NCBI GenBank assembly: GCA_028703175.1
Contig: JAQVNJ010000043.1
Location: forward strand, 1-40,813
DNA: 40,813 nucleotides
Reading direction: 5' to 3'
Origin: JAAYCB01 sp012744395
GTDB taxonomy: Bacteria > Planctomycetota > Planctomycetia > Pirellulales > Thermoguttaceae
Of this stretch, positions 22,395 to 30,992 are shown piece by piece. The position numbers were made by a program, and so were the translations under genes. The notes under the pieces are model-generated. The model ran no database searches. It was given only the letters and a program-made list of their open reading frames with translations, and was not told the DNA's origin. Each line of letters starts with the position of its first letter. The stretch's first letter is position 1.

Positions 22395-23726
22395 TCACCG
22401 CCCGTTTCCCGTCCGCAGGTCGAAGTGGAAGAGTTTCACCTGGCCGCGGTCTTCGGGCTGGTAGCGGGCGATGGCGTCCTGGAGGAGCCGCTTCTGCCAG
22501 GGCCGATCCGGCTCGGGCCGGCCGCCATGGCGATCGAAGAGCCGCTTGGCCCGATCCGACGCGGTGATTGCCGCCGCCTCCCGATAGCCCTGCTCGCGGA
22601 AGCGGCTCAAGGCTTCGCAGAGCAGCAACTGGCCGTGCTGCGAATCCTGGTGGTTTTCGGCGATCACGAACCCTCCGATCAACAGGGCGCCTTCGGCGTC
22701 CGGCACCGCGGTGGCATGGAGCATGCCGATAACCACGTCGCGGTGCTCCAGCAGAAGCGTGCTGGGGAGGAGGCGCTCAAGTTCCGCGCGGCTGCGGGGT
22801 TTGACGTACGGGGTGCCGCAGCGGGTCGTGAACCGCTGGGCTTCCAGGTAGAGTTGCTCGACGGCGTCGAGGTCGCTGCTCTGGGCGTAGTCGACCTGGT
22901 GGGTCTGGTGGCGTTCGATCATCGTGCCGACGCCGGTCCGGGTGAGGATTTCATCCAGCAGCCGGGCGTAGGAGACGATGTGGACCTGGGCGACGCCGCC
23001 GGCGACGGCCCGCAGGGCGGCGTGGACCTTGGGCAGGATCGTGCCGGAGAGGATCGGCCGGCCGTCCACGTCGGTTCGCTGCAAGAGGCAGAGGAGCTCG
23101 TCGAAATCGGCGAAGCTGAGCCGCTGCCGCCCGCCCTTTCGGCCCGGCACGTGAATCCCGTCGCCGGGCATCAGGAGCAGGAGCTTCTGGGCCTGCAAGC
23201 CGGCGGCCAGGTCGGCCGCCAGCGAGACGGCGGGGACGTGGAGAAAACGCCCGTGCTCGTCGGTGCCGCCGAATCCGATGATCGCGAGCTGGCCGCGGTC
23301 AACGACCCGGCGGATCGCCGCCAGGTCGATGGTGGCGGTCATCCCGGTGCTCTCGTGGCCGATGCGGCGTTCGGCGCCGATCGTGGATTCGGGGAGCAGT
23401 TGGTGGGGGATGTTTTCGGCCCGGCACAGCTCGGCCAGCTCGGCGACGATTCGCCGCCGCTCCTCGACAAGCCGCGGCAGGGCTTTTTCCGGAATCACCA
23501 GGCGGTTCGTTTCGGGGTGGAGGCGAGCGCTGAATTGGGCCCGCATCTGCTCCTCGCAGCGGCCGCCCTTGCCGAAGACGATCGCCACCCGGATGCCGTG
23601 CCCCAGGAGCTCGCGGACTTCCCTCAGGATCGCGTAGGCGATGGCCGTGTTCTCAACGGCTTCGTTCTCCACCTGAATGACGAAGATGCGGCCGGCAAAC
23701 TGGCAGTAGTAGAGGTTGGAGCTCAT
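22395..23726 (-). CDS. argA: N-acetylglutamate synthase, classical kinase-GNAT form
   Basis: The homologous start is the ATG complementary to 23724-23726 (MSSNLYYCQFAGRIF), giving 443 residues, the size of the Escherichia coli enzyme. Residues 1-290 form an amino-acid-kinase-like domain: FAGRIFVIQVENEAVEN, IVFGKGGRCEEQMRA, STGMTATIDLAAIR, IIGFGGTDEHGRFLHVPA. The rest is a GNAT acetyltransferase domain with QVDYAQSSDLDAVEQLYLEA, LLLEHRDVVIGMLHATAV and HGQLLLCEALSRFREQG. It acetylates glutamate with acetyl-CoA, starting arginine synthesis. The acetyl-CoA-binding Q/R-x-x-G-x-G/A loop is hard to see in the GNAT part (ENHQDSQHGQLLL), so this domain is divergent. carA lies close, although on the other strand. 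Confidence 0.85.
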   Translation of the reverse strand: MSSNLYYCQFAGRIFVIQVENEAVENTAIAYAILREVRELLGHGIRVAIVFGKGGRCEEQMRAQFSARLHPETNRLVIPEKALPRLVEERRRIVAELAELCRAENIPHQLLPESTIGAERRIGHESTGMTATIDLAAIRRVVDRGQLAIIGFGGTDEHGRFLHVPAVSLAADLAAGLQAQKLLLLMPGDGIHVPGRKGGRQRLSFADFDELLCLLQRTDVDGRPILSGTILPKVHAALRAVAGGVAQVHIVSYARLLDEILTRTGVGTMIERHQTHQVDYAQSSDLDAVEQLYLEAQRFTTRCGTPYVKPRSRAELERLLPSTLLLEHRDVVIGMLHATAVPDAEGALLIGGFVIAENHQDSQHGQLLLCEALSRFREQGYREAAAITASDRAKRLFDRHGGRPEPDRPWQKRLLQDAIARYQPEDRGQVKLFHFDLRTGNGR

Positions 23727-24105
23727 CGGCTTTGGGCGTGCGACGGCGGGGGGGAGTGGCGGAAGGCGCGGCTCGGCCGGGGCGCTGCGGTCCATCTTAT
23801 CGCAGGCAGGGGAAATTGGCAGCCGGCCGGGCCGCGGTTTTCTCGCCGCCGCCGGGGCGTTTTCCCTGATCGAGGCGGCCTGTACGATAATAGGGAGAGC
23901 GAGCCGGCGAGGCTTGTGGAGCTTGTCGAACAAGCAACGAGGATCAGCGGGCGAAGGGCAGCGGTTTTCGGCGATCGGCTTCCCGTGGAATTCCGCCGCG
24001 GCTGTTCAATCCGGCTGGGGCGGTTGCGGCCTGCGAGCGGGAATCTGGGCAACCCGATCCCGGCAGATGCGGAATCCGATCGTTGTCCCTACGGGGGAGA
24101 ATTCG
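23727..24105. other. Divergent intergenic region between argA and a histidine kinase gene
   Basis: About 380 bp. A GATAAT at 23886-23891 could be a -10 element for the kinase. I see no conserved operator such as an ARG box, and no RNA. Confidence 0.3.
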
Positions 24106-25377
24106 ATGTCCAGTGAGCAGGATGAGGCCGAGCTGCGGCGGGAATTGGCCGAGTTGCGACGCCGGGTCGCCGGGTGCGAGCAGACCGAGGCGGAGTGGCG
24201 GCGGACCGAAGCGGCGCTCCGCGAGAGCCAGCGGCGCTTGTCCACGCTGCTTTCGAACCTCCCCGGCATGGCCTACCGATGCCGCAACGACGCCGATTGG
24301 ACGATGGTCTTTGTCAGTCAAGGGTGCGCCCGGCTGACCGGCTACGCCGTGGCGGATCTGCTCCAGAACCGGGCGATCTCGTGGCGCGCCCTGATCCATC
24401 CGGACGATCGGTCGAACGTCTACGAGGACGTGCAGAGGGCGATCGGCGAGCAGCGGCCGTTTGAAATCGTCTATCGCATCCGCACCGCCTGGGGGGAGGA
24501 GCGGTGGGTCTGGGAGCGGGGTGTTGGCGTGCCGGATGACAGCGGGCGGGTGGAATTTCTGGAGGGTCTGGTTGCCGACATTTCCGAGCGCGTGCAGGTG
24601 GAGCGGGAGCTCGAACGGCGCGTGGCGGCCCGCACGGCGGAACTGGCCGAAGCGAATCAGCGGTTGCGCGAAGAGAACGCGGAGCGAACGCGGGCCCAGG
24701 AAGCCGTCGATCGGGAGCGAAGAACGCTCTGGCACATGCTCCGCGCCAGCGATCACGAACGGCAGTTGATCGCCTACGACATCCACGACGGGCTGGCCCA
24801 GCAATTGGCCGCCGCGGTGATCCAGTTCCAGGCCTACGAGCAGGCCAAGGGGTCCTCGGCCGGGAACGCCCGGGCCGCCTACAATGCGGGCGTGCAGATG
24901 GTGCGGCAGGCGCATTTCGAAGCGCGGCGGCTGATCAGCGGCGTGCGGCCGCCGATCCTCGACGAGTCTGGCGTCGTGGCCGCCCTGGGCCACTTGGCGC
25001 ACGACCAGCAGATTGCCGGCGGGCCGGAGATCGAATTCCAGAGCGACGTGCAATTCGTCCGCCTGGAGTCGATTCTGGAGAACGCCATCTACCGCATCGC
25101 CCAGGAGGCGCTCGCCAATGCTTGCCACCACAGCCAGAGCCCGCGAATCCGGTTGTCGCTGGTTCAGCACGGCGATTCGGTGCAGCTGGACGTGGAGGAC
25201 TGGGGAGTCGGGTTCGATCCGGCCGCGGTCGACGCCGAGCGGTTTGGGCTGGAGGGCATCCGCGAGCGGGCCCGGCTGCTCGGCGGGCAGGTCGGCGTCG
25301 AGAGCCGGGCGGGGGAGGGGACGCGGGTCAAGGTCGTCTTGCCGCTCGTGTCGTCAACCGCACCCGCCGGGCCCTGA
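24106..25377 (+). CDS. PAS-containing NarL-type sensor histidine kinase
   Basis: ATG 24106 follows a GGGGGAGA ribosome-binding site at 24093-24100; the frame is open upstream without homology. The 423-residue product has an N-terminal coiled coil (EAELRRELAELRRRV), a PAS_3 domain (LSNLPGMAYRCRNDADWTMVFVSQGCARLTGY to VADISERVQVE), a second coiled coil, then a HisKA_3 dimerisation domain with His227 in AYDIHDGLAQQL. The HATPase_c domain follows, with NAIYRIAQEALANACHHS, DWGVGFDP and FGLEGIRERARLLGG. There is no transmembrane segment, so it is cytoplasmic. No response regulator is adjacent. The stimulus is unknown. Confidence 0.88.
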   Translation: MSSEQDEAELRRELAELRRRVAGCEQTEAEWRRTEAALRESQRRLSTLLSNLPGMAYRCRNDADWTMVFVSQGCARLTGYAVADLLQNRAISWRALIHPDDRSNVYEDVQRAIGEQRPFEIVYRIRTAWGEERWVWERGVGVPDDSGRVEFLEGLVADISERVQVERELERRVAARTAELAEANQRLREENAERTRAQEAVDRERRTLWHMLRASDHERQLIAYDIHDGLAQQLAAAVIQFQAYEQAKGSSAGNARAAYNAGVQMVRQAHFEARRLISGVRPPILDESGVVAALGHLAHDQQIAGGPEIEFQSDVQFVRLESILENAIYRIAQEALANACHHSQSPRIRLSLVQHGDSVQLDVEDWGVGFDPAAVDAERFGLEGIRERARLLGGQVGVESRAGEGTRVKVVLPLVSSTAPAGP

Positions 25378-25386
25378 ACCGGGAAT

Positions 25387-25411
25387 GGGCCGGCGTGCGT
25401 TTTGCCGGCCC
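25387..25411 (+). terminator. Hairpin downstream of the histidine kinase gene
   Basis: GGGCCGGC and GCCGGCCC pair perfectly over 8 bp with a 9-base loop that includes TTTT. It starts nine bases after the stop codon. Confidence 0.5.
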
Positions 25412-25417
25412 GTTCAC

Positions 25418-25423
25418 TATAAT
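25418..25423 (+). promoter_or_regulatory. Candidate -10 element (TATAAT) for the Gfo/Idh/MocA gene
   Basis: A perfect TATAAT lies 60 bp before the ATG at 25483, just after the hairpin. No good -35 is seen at the right spacing. Confidence 0.3.
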
Positions 25424-25482
25424 GGCGGTTTCCCCTTCCTCAGGCAAAACACCATCCTGACGATTGCACAAGGAGATGCACG

Positions 25483-26781
25483 ATGTCGCAGAGACAAGCG
25501 GCGTATTCGCGTCGGCGGTTTCTCCGCGCCGCGGCCCGGGCGGGCGCGGTGTTGGCGATTCCGCAGATCATTCCCGGCTCGGCCCTGGGCGACCACCGCG
25601 TGGTCGCGCCCAGCGAGCGGATCGTGATCGGGGGCTTCGGCATCCGCGGCCGCGGGATGCACGACCTGAACTGCATGCTCAACGAGCCGGACGTCCAGTT
25701 CGTGGCGATCTGCGACGTTCAGAAGGCTTCGCGGCTGAAGGTCAAGGAGGCGGTCGACAAGTTCTACAAGAACACGAAATGCGAGATGTACGCGAACCCG
25801 CACGAATTCCTCGCGCGGCCGGACATCGACGCCGTGCTGATCGCCACGGGCGACCGCTGGCACACGATGGCGGCGATCCTGGCGGCCAAGGCCGGCAAGG
25901 ACATCTACTCGGAGAAGCCGTGCTCGACGACGATCGCCGAGAGCATCGCCCTGGCCGACACGATCAAGCGCTACGGCGTCGTCTACCAGGCGGGCACGCA
26001 GCGGCGGAACATCGGCAACTTCATCCTCGCTGCGGACCTCTGCCACAGCGGGCGGCTCGGCAAGCTGCACACGGTGCACGCCAACACGCTCGCCCCGGCG
26101 ACGAGCCAGGAGTGGCTCGAGCCCCAGGAGCAGCCGTCCGAGGAGGACGTCGACTGGGACGTCTGGCTCGGCCCCTGCCCCTGGCGGCCGTTCAACAGCC
26201 GCTACATCCAGGGCGGTTGGCGCGGCCATTTCGATTTCCACGGCGGGGGCATCCTCGAATGGGGCTCCCACACGGTCGACCTCTGCCAATGGGCCGCCCA
26301 GAAGGATCACACGATGCCCAGCCTCTACGATCCCAACGTCAGCGGGCCCGCGGAGTACGGAACGAACCAGGTGCTCTGCACCTACGACGACGGCGTCAAG
26401 CTGCTGATGCGGGATGCGGGTTGGCTCGGCCTGGGGACCTGTAGCGCCCGCTACGAAGGCGACCGGGGTTGGGTCGAGACGGGCGACAGCGGCAAGATGA
26501 AGACCAGCCCCTCGGTCCGCCAGTTCCTGAAGAACGTGCCGACCGCCGGCACGGACGCGACGAACCATATCCGCGATTTCCTGAATTGCATCAAGACACG
26601 CGGAATCGCCCAGTCGAACGCCGACCGCGTGGCCAACTCGCACATCGCCTGCCACGCGGCCTACATCGCCTGGCAGCTGGGGCGGAAGCTGACGCTCGAC
26701 ACGAAGAAGATCGAGTTCGTCAACGACGCCGAGGCGAATCGCATGCGGTCGCGCGCCTACCGCGAACCTTGGCGGAGCTAG
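25483..26781 (+). CDS. Tat-exported Gfo/Idh/MocA-family oxidoreductase
   Basis: AGGAGA at 25471-25476 precedes the ATG. The 432-residue protein starts with a twin-arginine signal (YSRRRFLRAAARAG) and an ALGDHRV processing region. The Rossmann part has RIVIGGFGIRGRGM as nucleotide loop, AICDVQ after strand two, ADVVL-equivalent IDAVLIATGDRWH and the catalytic-lysine motif YSEKPCSTT. The C-terminal part has HFDFHGGGILEWGSHTVDLCQWA, typical of planctomycete members. These enzymes use NAD(P) to oxidise or reduce sugars and their derivatives in the periplasm. The exact sugar is unknown. It is followed after 36 bp by an exported HEAT-repeat protein, so the two are likely one transcript. Confidence 0.88.
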   Translation: MSQRQAAYSRRRFLRAAARAGAVLAIPQIIPGSALGDHRVVAPSERIVIGGFGIRGRGMHDLNCMLNEPDVQFVAICDVQKASRLKVKEAVDKFYKNTKCEMYANPHEFLARPDIDAVLIATGDRWHTMAAILAAKAGKDIYSEKPCSTTIAESIALADTIKRYGVVYQAGTQRRNIGNFILAADLCHSGRLGKLHTVHANTLAPATSQEWLEPQEQPSEEDVDWDVWLGPCPWRPFNSRYIQGGWRGHFDFHGGGILEWGSHTVDLCQWAAQKDHTMPSLYDPNVSGPAEYGTNQVLCTYDDGVKLLMRDAGWLGLGTCSARYEGDRGWVETGDSGKMKTSPSVRQFLKNVPTAGTDATNHIRDFLNCIKTRGIAQSNADRVANSHIACHAAYIAWQLGRKLTLDTKKIEFVNDAEANRMRSRAYREPWRS

Positions 26782-26817
26782 CCGCCGCTTCCCAAGACAC
26801 CCAACCAGGAGAGATCG

Positions 26818-28788
26818 ATGATGTTCCGATTCCAGAGGTCGTGGATCGTTGCCGCCGCTTTGCTCGCGGCAATCGTTCCCTTGCGCGCGATGGCGCAGAA
26901 TTCCGAACTGCCGCTTCAGGCCGGGCAAGACGAGCAGGCCGAGACGGCCAAATGCGTGGCGATCATCCAATCGGCCGACGCAACCGACAACGCCAAGGCG
27001 GTCGCCTTCAAGCGGCTGGCGATCTTCGGCACGAAGTATGCCGTCAACGAGCTGGCCCCGCTCCTCCAGGATCCGAAGTGGGCCCACTACGCCCGCTACA
27101 GCCTCGAACCACTTCCCGACCCGTCGGTCGACGAAGCCTTCCGCGCGGCCCTGGCGAAGCTCCAGGGCAACCTGCTGATCGGAGTGGTCAACTCGATCGG
27201 CGTCCGCCAGGATGCCGACGCGGTCGAGGGATTGACCGGGCTGCTCGGCTCGCGCGACGAGGGGGTCGCCGCGGCGGCGGCGGCCGCCTTGGGGCGGATC
27301 GCCACCAAGGAGGCCATCGCCCAGCTCAAGCAGCAGCTGGCCAAGACCGAGGGCCGGCTGAAGATCGACGTGGCGGACGCCTGCCTGGCCTGCGCCGATG
27401 AGCTCCTGGCCAAGGGCGACGGGCCCGGGGCGGTCGACATGCTGGAAACGGTCCGCAAGGCCGACGTGCCGCAGTTCGTCGTCGAAGCGGCCGCCCAGAA
27501 CCTGATCCTCGCCCAGGGCGAGGAGGGGATTCCGCTGCTCGTCGAGCAGCTCAAGTCCGACAACCTGGCGATGCGGGGCGTCGGGCTGAGAGCCGCCCGG
27601 CTGATCCAGTCCGCGGCGGTCGGCAAGGCCTTGCTCGAATTGCTCGGCCAGGCGCCGCCCGACCAGCAAGCCAAGCTGATCACGGCGATGGCCGATCGGG
27701 GCGACAAGGGCGGGCTGGCCGAGGTGGTTGAAGCCGCCTCGTCGAACGTCAAGGAGCTGCGGCTGGCGGCCATCGAGGCCCTGGTGAAACTGGGCGGCGC
27801 CGACCAGGTGGGCCTGCTGATGAAGGCGGCGGCCGACGCCGACCCCGACGTGGTTGCGGCCGCCAAGATGGTGCTCGTCGGCATGCCGGGCGCCGAGGTG
27901 GACGCGGCCGTGGCCCGCCTGGTCGCCAGCAGCCAGGGGACGGCCCTGGCCCTGGCGATCGAGATTGCCGGCGAGCGGCGGGTGATGGCCGCCAGCGGCG
28001 CATTGAAGCGACTGGCGGAAAGCGACAACGAGCAGATCCGCCTGGCGGCCGTCAAGGCGCTGGGCACGACGATCGCGCTCGACGATCTGCCCGCGCTTGT
28101 CCGCCGGCTGGTTGCCGCCAGCAGCGCGGCCGAGCAGGAAGCCGCCCGGCAGGCGATCAAGGACACCGGCATCCGCATGCCCGACGTGGACGCCTGCGCG
28201 GAGAAGTTGGCCGGTTGCCTGCAGGGCGCCCCGGCCGATGTCCAGGTGTTTCTGCTGGAGATGCTCCGCGACGTCAGCGGTCCGGTGGCATTGCAGGCCG
28301 TGATTGCGGCGGCCGAGAGCGGGGAGGACGCGGTCCGGGATGCGGCCACGCGCGTGCTCGGTGAATGGCTCGACGCCGGGGCGGCGCCGCGCCTGCTCGA
28401 ACTGGCCAAAAAGCTGGATGAGGCCAAGTACAGAATCCGCGCGATCCGCGGCTATATCCGCATCGCCCGCCAGTTGAACCCGTCCGATGAAGAGCGGATG
28501 GCGATCTGCCGCAATGCGCTGGCGCTTGCCGACCGGGCCGACGAGAAGAAGCTCGTCATGGAGGTGCTCGGCCGCTATCCTTCGGCCGCGTCGCTGGCGA
28601 TCGCCGTCTCGGCGGTTGGCGACCGCGACGTCAGCGAGGAAGCCTGCGCGGCGGCCGTGTCGATCGCCGGCAAGATCGTCGACGCCGAGAAGGCGGCCGT
28701 GGCCGCCGCCATGCCCAAGGTGATCGAGGCGGCCAACAGGGCCGAGACGGTCACGAGGGCCAAGAGCCTGCTGGACCGGGCGAAATAG
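26818..28788 (+). CDS. Exported HEAT-repeat protein
   Basis: A 656-residue protein with a signal peptide ending AMA-QN. The whole mature part is a run of helical HEAT/PBS-type repeats with the recurring pattern 'd-v-aAAa-ALG-ia' (for example DEGVAAAAAAALGRIATKEAI, SDNLAMRGVGLRAARLIQS, SDNEQIRLAAVKALGTT, DAVRDAATRVLGEWL). No enzymatic motif is seen. Such solenoids bind other proteins. In this window it directly follows a Gfo/Idh/MocA enzyme, spaced by 36 bp and co-directional, which suggests a scaffold or partner role in the same sugar pathway. It is followed by a strong hairpin. Confidence 0.85.
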   Translation: MMFRFQRSWIVAAALLAAIVPLRAMAQNSELPLQAGQDEQAETAKCVAIIQSADATDNAKAVAFKRLAIFGTKYAVNELAPLLQDPKWAHYARYSLEPLPDPSVDEAFRAALAKLQGNLLIGVVNSIGVRQDADAVEGLTGLLGSRDEGVAAAAAAALGRIATKEAIAQLKQQLAKTEGRLKIDVADACLACADELLAKGDGPGAVDMLETVRKADVPQFVVEAAAQNLILAQGEEGIPLLVEQLKSDNLAMRGVGLRAARLIQSAAVGKALLELLGQAPPDQQAKLITAMADRGDKGGLAEVVEAASSNVKELRLAAIEALVKLGGADQVGLLMKAAADADPDVVAAAKMVLVGMPGAEVDAAVARLVASSQGTALALAIEIAGERRVMAASGALKRLAESDNEQIRLAAVKALGTTIALDDLPALVRRLVAASSAAEQEAARQAIKDTGIRMPDVDACAEKLAGCLQGAPADVQVFLLEMLRDVSGPVALQAVIAAAESGEDAVRDAATRVLGEWLDAGAAPRLLELAKKLDEAKYRIRAIRGYIRIARQLNPSDEERMAICRNALALADRADEKKLVMEVLGRYPSAASLAIAVSAVGDRDVSEEACAAAVSIAGKIVDAEKAAVAAAMPKVIEAANRAETVTRAKSLLDRAK

Positions 28789-28830
28789 CCGGGTTGATGA
28801 CCCGGCTTTGCCGCGGCACGGCGAAATGCC

Positions 28831-28876
28831 ACACCGGCCGGCTGCCATCCCCAGGGGGGCAGCCGGCCGGCGGTGT
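28831..28876 (+). terminator. Strong hairpin downstream of the HEAT-repeat gene
   Basis: GGCCGGCTGCC pairs with GGCAGCCGGCC, and outer bases ACACC with GGTGT, with a small bulge and a short loop. It is 43 bp after the stop codon and followed by TTT only. Confidence 0.5.
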
Positions 28877-28944
28877 TTCCGGCAAGGTTCAGGGCGCAAC
28901 GGCAAGTGGCCAAACGAGGGTGGGGGGCGAGTCGCCAGGCGAGC

Positions 28945-28971
28945 GTTCCCAAGCTGGAGCTTGGGAACGAG
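28945..28971 (+). repeat. Palindromic REP-like repeat, copy A
   Basis: Arms GTTCCCAAGCT and AGCTTGGGAAC, then GAG. Direct orientation with the next copy 26 bp later. Together with the hairpin above they make up most of the 344-bp spacer at 28789-29132. Confidence 0.85.
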
Positions 28972-28994
28972 GTGAAGTTCCAGCGCCGCGGCTG

Positions 28995-29021
28995 GTTCCC
29001 AAGCTGGAGCTTGGGAACGAG
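28995..29021 (+). repeat. Palindromic REP-like repeat, copy B
   Basis: Identical core and same orientation as copy A. The tandem pair lies 112 bp upstream of the second histidine kinase gene. Confidence 0.85.
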
Positions 29022-29132
29022 GCCATCTCCCTCCGTCTTCCCGCCGCGATTTGCCAAGGCTGCGTCGCCGGCGGATAATTCCCGGGGGGAAGGGAGAGGA
29101 CCGGGCGACGGCCGCGAGCGGAGGGACTGTTG

Positions 29133-30908
29133 ATGAACGACGACCTGGCGGCAGACGGGCAGTCGCCGCGCCGCGCCGCGGAGTTTCTTGACGATGTGGC
29201 GGCGGGGCCCGCCGCGGCGCCGATCGACTGGCGGGTTCTTCTGTGGAGCACGCTGGCCGGCATGGCCGTCGGGCTGATCGATTTTCTGCTCCATCTGCGG
29301 TTTGCTCCGGAGACGGCCGGATGGGACAGCGCGTCGTCCGGGCACAATCACTTTCTCCGCCTGGCCGTGCTGGTTGCCTTCCTCGGCTACGGGCTTGTCG
29401 TGTCGCGCGCCTTGGCGCTTCGCGGGCAGGCTGAGCGGAGAGCGCAAGCGGACTCCGCGCGGCTCCGCAACGTCTTCCGGTCCGCCCCGGCGGGCATCGG
29501 CGTCGTTGCGAATCGGGTCTTTCAGGACGTCAACGAGTATTTCTGCGAGATGACCGGCTATCTCCAGGGCGAGCTCGTCGGAGAGTCGATCCGCATGCTC
29601 TATGCCTCGCAAGAAGAATTCGACCGGGTGGGAGGGGCGATGTACGATCAGGTCCGCCTCCACGGGGCGGCGACCTTCGAAACCACCTGGGTCCGCAAGG
29701 ACGCCGCGCCGATCGACGTTCTGCTCTCGTTGACGCCGATCGATCATCGGGATTGGCCGGCGGCGGTCACCGTTCTGGCCCTGGATATCACCGACCGGAA
29801 GCGGGCCGAGCGCGCGTTGCAGGCATCGCTGCAAAAATCGACAGACATCGTGAAGTTCAGCCCGGCGGGCATGTTCATGTACCAGCGGACCGCCGACGGC
29901 CGGCTCCTGCTGGCCGACGCGAATCCCGCCGCCGAGCGGTTGACGGGAGTCTGCCTGGAGGAATCGCGGGGAAAGGACTTCGACCAGATCTGGCCGAGCG
30001 CCGCCGGGCTGGGCATCCGGGATGCCTGGCTGAGGGCCCTCGAAGCCGGCGAACCCTGCTGGAGCCAGGACATCGCCTACCGGGACGATCAGTTGGACGG
30101 AGTCTATCACGCGAACGTCTTCGCGCTGCCCGGCGACTGGCTGGCGGTGGCCTTTGAAGACGTCACGCAATTGCGGCGGCACGCGGCGGAGCGCGAGACG
30201 CTGATCGCCGATCTGGAGGCGAAGAACGCGGAGCTGGAGCGGTTCGCCTACGCGGTGTCGCACGACTTGAAGAGCCCGCTGATCACGATCCGCGGTTATG
30301 TCGGCCTGCTCGAAGAAGACCTCGCCAAGGGGGAGATGGCCCTGGCGAAGGAGGGCCTGGAGAGGATCGACGCGGCCGCCGAGCGGATGGGGCGGCTGTT
30401 GAGCGAGATTCTCGAACTGTCGCGGATCGGGAGGCAGGTCAATCCTGCCGAGGAGGTTTCGCTGAACGTGCTGGCCGCCGAAGCGATCGAGAGCTTGCGG
30501 GGCAGCATTACGAAGTCGGGGGCGGAAGTGGATGTCCGGCCGGGCCTGCCGGAGGTCTTCGGCGACCGGCGGCGGCTTGGCGAGGTATTCCAGAATCTCC
30601 TGGAGAACGCGGTCAAATACCGCGGCGACCAACGGCGGCCGCGGATCGAGATCGGCGGGGAAGAGCGCGGCGGCGAGGTGCTCTGCTACGTGCGCGACAA
30701 CGGGCTGGGGATCGAACCGGAATACCACGAGGGGGTTTTCCGGCTGTTCAACCAGTTGGACCCTTCGTGCGAGGGCAGCGGCGTGGGGCTGGCCCTCGTC
30801 AAGCGGATCGTCGACGTCCATGGCGGCAAGGTCTGGGTCGAGTCCGCGGGCCGCGGCCATGGAGCGACGTTCTGGTTCACGCTCAAGGGCTCGCCGCGGC
30901 CCGCGTGA
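29133..30908 (+). CDS. Membrane sensor histidine kinase with two PAS domains
   Basis: ATG 29133 follows GGAGGG at 29120-29125. The 591-residue protein has two membrane segments (about residues 34-53, VLLWSTLAGMAVGLIDFLL, and 75-92, FLRLAVLVAFLGYGLVV). Two PAS domains follow: LRNVFRSAPAGIGVVANRVFQDVNEYFCEMTGY, then DIVKFSPAGMFMYQRTADGRLLLADANPAAERLTG. HisKA carries His377 in YAVSHDLKSPLITIRGY. HATPase_c has VFQNLLENAVKYRG, VRDNGLGIEPEYHEGVFRLF and GSGVGLALVKRIVDVHGGKVWVES. It resembles phytochrome-type sensor kinases without a chromophore domain. No receiver protein is adjacent, so the output is unknown. Confidence 0.9.
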   Translation: MNDDLAADGQSPRRAAEFLDDVAAGPAAAPIDWRVLLWSTLAGMAVGLIDFLLHLRFAPETAGWDSASSGHNHFLRLAVLVAFLGYGLVVSRALALRGQAERRAQADSARLRNVFRSAPAGIGVVANRVFQDVNEYFCEMTGYLQGELVGESIRMLYASQEEFDRVGGAMYDQVRLHGAATFETTWVRKDAAPIDVLLSLTPIDHRDWPAAVTVLALDITDRKRAERALQASLQKSTDIVKFSPAGMFMYQRTADGRLLLADANPAAERLTGVCLEESRGKDFDQIWPSAAGLGIRDAWLRALEAGEPCWSQDIAYRDDQLDGVYHANVFALPGDWLAVAFEDVTQLRRHAAERETLIADLEAKNAELERFAYAVSHDLKSPLITIRGYVGLLEEDLAKGEMALAKEGLERIDAAAERMGRLLSEILELSRIGRQVNPAEEVSLNVLAAEAIESLRGSITKSGAEVDVRPGLPEVFGDRRRLGEVFQNLLENAVKYRGDQRRPRIEIGGEERGGEVLCYVRDNGLGIEPEYHEGVFRLFNQLDPSCEGSGVGLALVKRIVDVHGGKVWVESAGRGHGATFWFTLKGSPRPA

Positions 30909-30934
30909 AATCCGGCGGCGAGCAGCTCGCCGGG

Positions 30935-30958
30935 GCGGCGAGGGCGATTCCTCGCCGC
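30935..30958. terminator. Hairpin between convergent kinase and DUF2617 genes
   Basis: GCGGCGAGG and CCTCGCCGC pair perfectly over 9 bp with a 6-base loop, 26 bp after the kinase stop. Probably a shared terminator. Confidence 0.5.
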
Positions 30959-30992
30959 GCAGCGGCGCGGCAAGCGGCGGAGCGCGAGAGGC

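Noticed and set aside
25417..28905. Minus-strand open frame of 1162 codons
   Set aside because: Antisense to the Gfo/Idh and HEAT genes, both clear from motifs, signal peptides and ribosome-binding sites.
28945..29021. CRISPR-like direct repeats
   Set aside because: Only two copies, each palindromic and also found dispersed elsewhere in the window; no spacer array or cas gene.
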